9,814 nucleotides of DNA, from the NCBI GenBank assembly GCA_900319985.1, contig ONQL01000065.1, positions 1-9,814 on the forward strand, in the 5' to 3' direction. Source of the DNA: an uncultured Methanobrevibacter sp. Lineage in GTDB: Archaea > Methanobacteriota > Methanobacteria > Methanobacteriales > Methanobacteriaceae. Shown here piece by piece: positions 4,916 to 9,814 of this stretch. The notes beneath the pieces were generated by a model, which made no database searches, was not told the DNA's origin, and saw nothing but the letters and a program-made list of their open reading frames with translations. Made by a program: the position numbers and the translations under genes. Position 1 is the stretch's first letter. Each line of letters opens with the position of its first letter.

Positions 4916-6598
4916 ATGTCAGAATCAGAATACCGAATGATTGAAATTTTAAGGATATTGAGCGTGCAGGAAAAGCCTACCGGATCCAAACTAATAGCCG
5001 ACGAACTGAAAAACAAGGGCTTCAATTTAGGCGAACGTGCAGTCAGATACCACATGCAGATTTTGGATGAGAAGGGATACACCGAAAGAAGGGGATATTC
5101 CGGAAGAGTGATTACTGATTTGGGTCGTGAAAAGTTAGAAAAGGGATTGATTTATGACCAGGTTGACTTCATCCATTCAAAATTTGAAGAAATGATTTAT
5201 TTAACTGACTTCAACTATATGGAACAAAAAGGAAATGTAGTTGTGAATACATCAACCATTTATAATGAAGAATCGATTAATATACTTGAAGAGATTTTTA
5301 AAAGTGGTCTTTCTGTTAGCCCTTACGTTCATTTAAACAATGTTGAAAACAATGATAAAATTGAAGTGACAACAATCTGCGGTACAACAATTGACGGAAT
5401 ACTTCTCAATGAAGGTATCGCATCACAGCTCCAGTATGGAGGACTTCTTCAGATTGAAGATTCAAGACCCATCAAATTCACAGACATCATATCCTACAGA
5501 AAAACTTCAATAACACCTCTGGATGCATTTACAAACTCCAGTCTGACTTCAGTTCTGGATGTCATAAGAACCGGAAACGGCATCATACCTGCCAATTTCA
5601 GATTGATTCCTGGCGTCAGCCGCCAAAGAACCATTGACATAATCAACAGATTAAATAAAATCGGAATCAATGGAGTGATAGCCGTTTCTGAGGAAGGAAA
5701 AGACATTCTTGGATTACCTGTTCCTGACGGAATGGTCGGTGTCTGCATAATCGGAGGAATTGCGCCGTTCTGTGCCCTTAAGGAACTGGGCCAGGAGATT
5801 GACATTAAAATCGCTGAAGAAATCAGGGATTTCAATACACTATCCCCAATCACATCAACCATACATCACAGCCTCATGCCTGCAAGCGAGACAAAGCAGC
5901 CGAAAATACCTTTCCTGTTGTCAAAATCATGGAACTTAATCCAGCAGGTCAATTTTGATGTTGAAAAAAGAAAGGGAAATATAATATCCAATGTTTCATA
6001 TGTCAAAAAAAGCCAGCTCGACGATGCATTGGGCATAATGGATGAAACATACAACAGCAATCCAAAATACATCAATCCATATTACAAGCTTATAGAGCAT
6101 CCGACAGACGATGAAAAAATAGGAATAGCTACAATCTGCAGCCTAAGTATCGACGGTCTTTTGATAAACAACGGAATAATGAGCACTCCAAAATATGGAG
6201 GAGTTCTTGAGCTGACAGAACCTCCACTCTTTATTGAATTGATATCATACAACGGAACAACAATAGATCCCCATAAAATCTTTCTGTCAAAGAAACTGAC
6301 TTCAATAAGCAACAGCACCAGTCCAAATAAAATATTGGCCAGCGTAAAGGAGATTCCATATATCTCACGTGAATATGCAGTTCACCTGCTTGAAAGACTA
6401 AACAATATCGGGTTTTCAATCTACAAGATAGGAAAACCTAGAGAACTCGTATACAATGCAAAAGTAGACAACTATAACTTCGGAGTCATAGCGGGTGGCG
6501 GACTTAATTCAATAGGTGCAATAAAAGAAAAAGGAATAGACATTGAAGTAAAAGCTATTGAAAAGTTAATTCCTTTCGAAAGCATGGATAGACTGTAA
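4916..6598 (+). CDS. nrpR: NrpR, euryarchaeal global nitrogen repressor
   Basis: The 560-aa protein has an N-terminal winged helix (about 1-75, recognition segment near GERAVRYHMQIL at 39-50) followed by two tandem NrpR regulatory domains, about 80-315 and 335-555. The domains are clear internal repeats: TTICGTTIDGILLNEG (152-167) matches ATICSLSIDGLLINNG (405-420), QYGGLLQI matches KYGGVLEL, and IIGGIAPFCALKELG (278-292) matches IAGGGLNSIGAIKEKG (525-540). NrpR binds GGAA-N6-TTCC operators when nitrogen is ample and leaves DNA when 2-oxoglutarate rises, controlling nif, glnA and glnK-amtB genes. The single-chain HTH plus two-domain form is that of Methanococcus maripaludis. It follows glnA by 86 bases with a terminator between, so expression may depend on read-through or a weak promoter. 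Its stop abuts the stop of the convergent gene. Confidence 0.95.
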   Translation: MSESEYRMIEILRILSVQEKPTGSKLIADELKNKGFNLGERAVRYHMQILDEKGYTERRGYSGRVITDLGREKLEKGLIYDQVDFIHSKFEEMIYLTDFNYMEQKGNVVVNTSTIYNEESINILEEIFKSGLSVSPYVHLNNVENNDKIEVTTICGTTIDGILLNEGIASQLQYGGLLQIEDSRPIKFTDIISYRKTSITPLDAFTNSSLTSVLDVIRTGNGIIPANFRLIPGVSRQRTIDIINRLNKIGINGVIAVSEEGKDILGLPVPDGMVGVCIIGGIAPFCALKELGQEIDIKIAEEIRDFNTLSPITSTIHHSLMPASETKQPKIPFLLSKSWNLIQQVNFDVEKRKGNIISNVSYVKKSQLDDALGIMDETYNSNPKYINPYYKLIEHPTDDEKIGIATICSLSIDGLLINNGIMSTPKYGGVLELTEPPLFIELISYNGTTIDPHKIFLSKKLTSISNSTSPNKILASVKEIPYISREYAVHLLERLNNIGFSIYKIGKPRELVYNAKVDNYNFGVIAGGGLNSIGAIKEKGIDIEVKAIEKLIPFESMDRL

Positions 6599-6614
6599 CT
6601 AAATTACAGTTACA
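6593..6614. repeat. Overlapping inverted repeats at the convergent stop codons
   Basis: TGTAACT (6594-6600) pairs with AGTTACA (6608-6614) across a 7-nt loop. Alternatively CTGTAA (6593-6598) pairs with TTACAG (6604-6609) across a 5-nt loop. Both include the nrpR TAA stop (6596-6598), and the last bases are the final codons of the facing gene. No T-run follows on either strand, so it is not a standard terminator. Confidence 0.55.
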
Positions 6615-6889
6615 TCCACAGCTTCACCATCTCTAGGTTTATGAACAAATTCAATGATATCTTCTTCCACTTCATAAACATCTATTTCTACGGTAGCACC
6701 GAGATCACTTTCATCAAGTGAAATCAATAGCTTAAATCCAGGTTCTCCAAAATATTTTGAAAAATCAACATTCAAGACTTCTCCTTCTGCAAAAATCCTG
6801 TTGTATGAAATTTCCAATACGTCATGAATCTTTAAATTTTCTTTCAAGTAATTTACGGCTTCCGGTGTTGTTAACTCCAGTTCTTTCAT
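6599..6889 (-). CDS. Small conserved archaeal protein, probable DUF2097, copy 2
   Basis: This 96-aa acidic protein has no signal peptide, membrane segment or cysteine. It is a paralogue of the gene at 7015-7305. The shared core is EAV-x-Y with EN (10-18), a DxLExSYNRIFA segment (23-34) and GEVL (36-39), with roughly one third identity overall. The alternating hydrophobic/polar pattern of the second half suggests a small beta-rich fold. The name DUF2097 is from memory of methanogen annotation and no function is known. The start is supported by GGAGCTGAT, which differs in one base from the full ribosome-binding consensus. It has its own TATA box, so it may be transcribed separately from the upstream copy. 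Its TAG stop directly abuts the nrpR stop. Confidence 0.85.
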   Translation of the reverse strand: MKELELTTPEAVNYLKENLKIHDVLEISYNRIFAEGEVLNVDFSKYFGEPGFKLLISLDESDLGATVEIDVYEVEEDIIEFVHKPRDGEAVDVTVI

Positions 6890-6893
6890 ATAA

Positions 6894-6902
6894 ATCAGCT
6901 CC
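6894..6902 (-). promoter_or_regulatory. Strong ribosome binding site GGAGCTGAT
   Basis: Read on the minus strand, this 9-mer matches GGAGGTGAT at eight positions and ends 4 nt before the ATG at 6889. It fixes the start of the 96-aa gene. Confidence 0.75.
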
Positions 6903-6926
6903 GTAAAAAATAGTTATTTTTAATTA

Positions 6927-6934
6927 TATATAAA
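6927..6934 (-). promoter_or_regulatory. TATA box for the 6599-6889 gene
   Basis: Minus-strand TTTATATA lies about 40 bases upstream of the ATG and would start transcription near 6905, leaving a short leader with the strong ribosome binding site. The remaining gap up to 7014 is AT-rich and holds the terminator of the upstream copy. Confidence 0.65.
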
Positions 6935-6982
6935 TGTTTGTATACTAACGAACAAAATTATTCTTCGATGAAAATGCAAAGC

Positions 6983-7011
6983 AAAAAAATTAAATATAAA
7001 AAAAAAGAGAG
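6983..7011 (-). terminator. Oligo-T termination region after the first DUF2097-like gene
   Basis: On the minus strand, TCTCTC then T9 (6998-7006) follows a few bases after the TAA stop at 7015-7017, and a T7 run follows at 6983-6989. There is no clear stem. The TCTCTC-T(n) pattern is shared with the end of fwdC. Confidence 0.6.
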
Positions 7012-7014
7012 ATT

Positions 7015-7305
7015 TTAAAGAATTTCAATAATCAATTCTTCATCATCATGAATGTGGCGCATTTCTATTAAATCGTCAGCAATTTGTTTAAAATCAATTT
7101 CAATAGATTGGTTTAGGATTTCACCGTTTAATTGCATTGCAACTCTAAGACCTTCGCCTGTTTCTTCATCTTCTTCAGTAATTCCCAATACCTCACCAGG
7201 AGCAAAAATACGATTGTAAGACACTTCCAAAGTATCCCTAACATGAACATTTTCCCTAATGTATTCTACCGCTTCATCAAAGGTCATTTGAACTTCCTTA
7301 ATCAT
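7015..7305 (-). CDS. Small conserved archaeal protein, probable DUF2097, copy 1
   Basis: This 96-aa, very acidic, cytoplasmic-looking protein is a tandem paralogue of the 6599-6889 product. The best-conserved stretch is SYNRIFA then GEVL (29-40), preceded by EAV-x-Y (11-15). The loop after GEVL is richer in Glu/Asp here than in the other copy, and the C-terminus carries a histidine/acidic segment, RHIHDDEE (82-89). No catalytic motif or metal-binding cysteine is seen. The start ATG at 7305 has AAGGCGAT (7309-7316) 3 nt upstream, a degenerate form of AGGTGAT. It lies 49 nt after fwdC on the same strand, but a stem-loop and oligo-T terminator intervene, so co-transcription is not assured. Function unknown; position next to fwd genes may be incidental. 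Confidence 0.85.
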   Translation of the reverse strand: MIKEVQMTFDEAVEYIRENVHVRDTLEVSYNRIFAPGEVLGITEEDEETGEGLRVAMQLNGEILNQSIEIDFKQIADDLIEMRHIHDDEELIIEIL

Positions 7306-7327
7306 TGTATCGCCTTAATTATTAATT

Positions 7328-7365
7328 AAAAAAAAAGAAAAAAAGAGAGAGGAATTATAAATTCC
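7328..7365 (-). terminator. Stem-loop and oligo-T terminator of fwdC
   Basis: GGAATT (7351-7356) and AATTCC (7360-7365) form a perfect 6-bp stem with a 3-nt loop over the fwdC TAA stop (7355-7357). On the minus strand, TCTCTC, T7, C and T9 follow down to 7328. This looks like an intrinsic-style terminator between fwdC and the small downstream gene. Confidence 0.7.
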
Positions 7366-8221
7366 TGTATTCTCTGATTGAAGTATATTCGTCGTCGAGT
7401 TCTCCGTAGGTGGATAATTTATCTTTGTTTGCTTCAGCATCTAAGTATAAATTACCTTTACCATTAAGACCAATATCACCAGTGTATTTGATGTATTTGC
7501 CTTCGAAAGTGACTCCGTCAACTTCAGGATCAACTACAACACCGTCGAGAACAAATCCTTCGAGTAATCTTCCAAGGAATCCGTGAATGACAATGTTACC
7601 GTTTTTCATTTGTCCACCAGGCCAACGGTTTACGTTACCGTCAATTTCAATGATACCTTTGGTCATGTGAATACCAGCTAAGATATCACAGTCACCTTTA
7701 ACGTGGATTCTACCACCGGTTAAACATTCACCACATTGTTTACCAGCGTTACCGCCGACAACAATTTGTCCTCCAGTCATACCTCTCCATTCACCAATGT
7801 AAGAAGCACCAGTAAATTCTTTGGTGTTTCCTTCAATTTCAAGGTATCCGCCAGACATTTCTCTTCCAGCGTGAGCTGCTGCATTACCTTTAACGAGAAT
7901 GGATCCACCAGACATTTCAGCACCAACGTGTAAATCTACGCTGCTGTTACATACGATGTCTCCAGCACTCATTTTACAACCGATGTATTTTACTCTGTTT
8001 AAATCACCGTTTAAAATCATTTTAACATCATCAGGTCCTTCTGCGTCTCCTTCAACGGTAATGTCGAAGAAGTCAGTGATTGGGAATCTGGAATTTCCAA
8101 TAGGAACTTGATATTTTGCGAAATCAGCTTCAGTCCATGAAAAGATTTCATCAGGAATCAATTCATCGAATTCTAAAGCGATTGAAGAAGTTTTTATTTG
8201 ATCAAATGTTATTGTTTTCAA
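7355..8221 (-). CDS. fwdC: Formylmethanofuran dehydrogenase subunit C
   Basis: The product (288 aa from the chosen start) is the right-handed beta-helix subunit of the complex that reduces CO2 with ferredoxin and transfers the formyl group to methanofuran, the entry step of methanogenesis. The central part repeats a roughly 19-residue unit with GG or G(x)2G turns (MSGG, MTGG, LTGG, MTKG, MKNG, each followed by a beta strand and G-N/D), as in FwdC and the C-terminal domain of glutamate synthase. Following fwdA by a few bases makes FwdC the right call. The longest frame begins with GTG at 8230, but that GTG is itself part of the AGGGGTG ribosome binding site. TTG at 8221, 6 nt downstream of it and starting the protein with KTITFDQ, is therefore preferred. 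The tungsten (fwd) versus molybdenum (fmd) isoform cannot be decided from this subunit by eye. Confidence 0.93.
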   Translation of the reverse strand: MKTITFDQIKTSSIALEFDELIPDEIFSWTEADFAKYQVPIGNSRFPITDFFDITVEGDAEGPDDVKMILNGDLNRVKYIGCKMSAGDIVCNSSVDLHVGAEMSGGSILVKGNAAAHAGREMSGGYLEIEGNTKEFTGASYIGEWRGMTGGQIVVGGNAGKQCGECLTGGRIHVKGDCDILAGIHMTKGIIEIDGNVNRWPGGQMKNGNIVIHGFLGRLLEGFVLDGVVVDPEVDGVTFEGKYIKYTGDIGLNGKGNLYLDAEANKDKLSTYGELDDEYTSIREYRNL

Positions 8222-8227
8222 ATTAAA

Positions 8228-8234
8228 CACCCCT
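8228..8234 (-). promoter_or_regulatory. Ribosome binding site AGGGGTG deciding the fwdC start
   Basis: Minus-strand AGGGGTG overlaps the fwdA stop codon (8233-8235) and ends 6 nt before TTG at 8221. Using the GTG at 8230 as start would place the initiation codon inside this element, with no other good site upstream. Confidence 0.6.
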
Positions 8235-9814
8235 ATTTACCGTCTACATCTATTCTAATTGGGTTGGATACGTAGTGGTCGTGTACTGGATAGTTTTCCC
8301 ATTTGACTGAGTAGTATTGGGTGAAGAACGGCATGATGTTGTCGATAACTTTTTGCTCGTTTTGTTCCCAACCTTGTACGTTAACCCAGATGTTTTGACT
8401 TTCTTTAACTTTTACAATTTCTTTATCTTTTACTAAGATTTGACCATCTTTAATTGTGTAGTCAGCTACATCGAAACCTTTTTCGATATCAGCAGCTTGT
8501 CTGGATGGGTCAATTTCATTAGGATTTATGTCATATACAGCAATGTCTGCTCTGTATCCAGGAGTAAGTGCACCTCTGTCGGTGAATCCATAGATTCTAG
8601 CTGGAGCAGCTCTTGAAATAGTTGCAATGTCGTAGAAATCGTATTCTCTGTCGAGAGTTGCAAGGGTAGTTCTTTTTTCTGCCCATTTGTGTACTTCTCT
8701 GTTATCAATCATTTCCATTCTTCTTTGGCTACTCATTAACCAGGAGATGATTCTAGGATATCTGATGAAAGGTCCTGCGTTAGGGTGGTCAGTAGTTAAA
8801 CATACTTTCCATGGGTCGTCAATGTGTAAGAACAATTCAAGACCGATAGCCCATTGTAAAGTGTTAACAGGGTTTTTACCAGAGTAGATACATGGGATAA
8901 TACCTGCTGCAGTTTCACATTCAATATCTTTGTTGGTCCATTTAAGACCGGATAATTTGAACAAGTCGTATTCCATAGGAGCGTCTGCAGTCATAGTAGT
9001 GGTTTCGTCTAAAGTTACTTGACCGACGTCACAGGTAATGTGATCGTGTTTGTTGATGTAGTCAGCAACTTCTACTGCACCGGATGCTGCATCTTTCCAA
9101 CTGTTACCAGTGTAAGAGTGGAATTGTAAGTGACAAACGTGCATGGTTTGGTCTCTGACTTCAGCTGCTTTGGAACCTTTTTTAACACCTTCAACTGCTG
9201 CCATAGTTTCAATAGTAGTTGGCACGTTTCCAGGGTGTCCTAAGTCGTTAGGGTGAATGTGGATAGAGTGAGGTAAGTTTAACATTTCGTTAGCTTCTGC
9301 GAGTGCAACGATAACTTCTTTGGAAGTTACGTCAAAGTAAGGTGCTTTATCATTTACACCGTGTACGTTCATACCCCATCCCCATGCTTCACTTCCACAT
9401 GGGTTTACGATTTTAATTCCGTAACCTTTGGAGATTTTTAACCATGCAGCTACGAATGCTGCAATGTCTTCAATATTATTGTCTTTTGCATATTCCATTA
9501 CAAACCAGTTGTTACCGAATAACGGCATAGCTGGAATATCAACTTGAGGAATAGTTGCAATTTCTTCGTGAGTGTGTTTAGCTTCAAGAGGAGGCATAGC
9601 TGCTTCAACAACAGTACCGTAACCTAATCTTGAGTATCTGTAACCGGTTGCAGGACAACTTGGGATAGAGAATCCAGATTCTGATCTTAATACTTTAGTT
9701 TTTTGAGTAACACCCCTTCTGGAATCTTCAGGCCTGTATAATCTTCCTACTACTAATTTAGGACCTGCAACGTGTGCGTGAGGGTCAATACCTGCTGGCA
9801 TGACTATTTTATCG
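8233..9814 (-). CDS. fwdA: Formylmethanofuran dehydrogenase subunit A, N-terminus cut by window edge
   Basis: This zinc-dependent amidohydrolase-fold subunit condenses formate, delivered through a tunnel from FwdBD, with methanofuran. The frame stays open to the right edge: the Met at 9801 is internal, since DKIV precedes it in frame and MPAGIDPHAH is the usual first metal-binding strand some 50 residues into the protein. Counting that Met as 1: H8 and H10 (DPHAH) are metal ligands; K130 in YGIK fits the carboxylated lysine; SIHIHPNDLGHPGN (179-192) and CHLQFHSYTGNSW (223-235) supply further histidines; TTDHPNAGPF (336-345) holds the catalytic aspartate D338. About 45 N-terminal residues are outside the window. 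fwdC follows almost without gap, so the two are translated from one message. No fwdB, D, F, G or H lies downstream; they may be upstream of the window. Confidence 0.96.
   Translation of the reverse strand, partial: DKIVMPAGIDPHAHVAGPKLVVGRLYRPEDSRRGVTQKTKVLRSESGFSIPSCPATGYRYSRLGYGTVVEAAMPPLEAKHTHEEIATIPQVDIPAMPLFGNNWFVMEYAKDNNIEDIAAFVAAWLKISKGYGIKIVNPCGSEAWGWGMNVHGVNDKAPYFDVTSKEVIVALAEANEMLNLPHSIHIHPNDLGHPGNVPTTIETMAAVEGVKKGSKAAEVRDQTMHVCHLQFHSYTGNSWKDAASGAVEVADYINKHDHITCDVGQVTLDETTTMTADAPMEYDLFKLSGLKWTNKDIECETAAGIIPCIYSGKNPVNTLQWAIGLELFLHIDDPWKVCLTTDHPNAGPFIRYPRIISWLMSSQRRMEMIDNREVHKWAEKRTTLATLDREYDFYDIATISRAAPARIYGFTDRGALTPGYRADIAVYDINPNEIDPSRQAADIEKGFDVADYTIKDGQILVKDKEIVKVKESQNIWVNVQGWEQNEQKVIDNIMPFFTQYYSVKWENYPVHDHYVSNPIRIDVDGK

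Noticed and set aside
5494..5862. 122-codon minus-strand open frame inside nrpR
   Set aside because: It is a shadow of the repeat-bearing NrpR coding frame, with no independent signals.
7351..7365. GGAA...TTCC at the fwdC end as an NrpR operator
   Set aside because: The spacer is 7 bases, and the element is better explained as a terminator stem over the stop codon.
7736..8111. Plus-strand open frames inside fwdC
   Set aside because: They reflect the antisense of glycine-rich FwdC repeats and have no ribosome binding site or recognisable domain.
7355..8221. Glutamate synthase-related domain protein linked to the glnA module
   Set aside because: The beta-helix repeat is shared with glutamate synthase, but a near-gapless position after fwdA identifies it as FwdC.
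9799..9801. ATG at 9801 as the start of fwdA
   Set aside because: The frame continues upstream to the window edge with DKIV, and the metal-binding DPHAH would lie unnaturally close to the N-terminus.

Overview
The window looks like chromosome of a low-GC hydrogenotrophic methanogen of the order Methanobacteriales, most likely Methanobrevibacter or a close relative. The grounds are formylmethanofuran dehydrogenase genes (fwdA, fwdC), the euryarchaeal nitrogen repressor NrpR, a tRNA-Met with an archaeal bulge-helix-bulge intron and no encoded CCA, TTTATATA-type archaeal promoters, and ribosome binding sites matching GGAGGTGAT. The genus is inferred from gene content and composition, not from a database match.

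Layout. 1-924 (minus): 5' part of an archaeal-type S-adenosyl/S-inosyl-homocysteine hydrolase, cut by the left edge. 925-1068: divergent promoter region. 1069-1178 (plus): intron-bearing elongator tRNA-Met(CAU), followed by a 13-bp tandem repeat and an oligo-T tract. 1312-3233 (plus): a tight two-gene unit of an iron-sulfur aldo/keto reductase and an E1-like (ThiF/MoeB/HesA) adenylating enzyme. 3234-3473: AT-rich leader with a TATA box and a perfect GGAA-N6-TTCC NrpR operator. 3474-6598 (plus): glnA, a stem-loop/oligo-T terminator, then nrpR. 6599-9814 (minus): two tandem paralogous 96-aa proteins (probably DUF2097), then fwdC and fwdA, the latter cut by the right edge. The stop codons of nrpR and the facing 96-aa gene touch with no base between them.

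How the genes fit together. glnA and nrpR form a nitrogen module: NrpR senses 2-oxoglutarate and represses nitrogen genes, and its operator lies just downstream of the expected glnA transcription start. FwdA and FwdC belong to the complex that fixes CO2 onto methanofuran, the first step of methanogenesis. The ahcY-like gene recycles the product of SAM-dependent methylation. The roles of the aldo/keto reductase/E1-like pair and of the two 96-aa proteins are unknown.

Most of the window is core archaeal genome. I see no mobile element, CRISPR array or defence system. The least expected observations are an 11-nt perfect complementarity between the 3' end of the tRNA intron and the tRNA trailer, the glnA-nrpR operator/terminator arrangement, the abutting convergent stops inside overlapping inverted repeats, and an E1-like enzyme without its zinc cysteines paired with an Fe-S reductase. 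All gene-free stretches are shorter than 300 bases and are described below.
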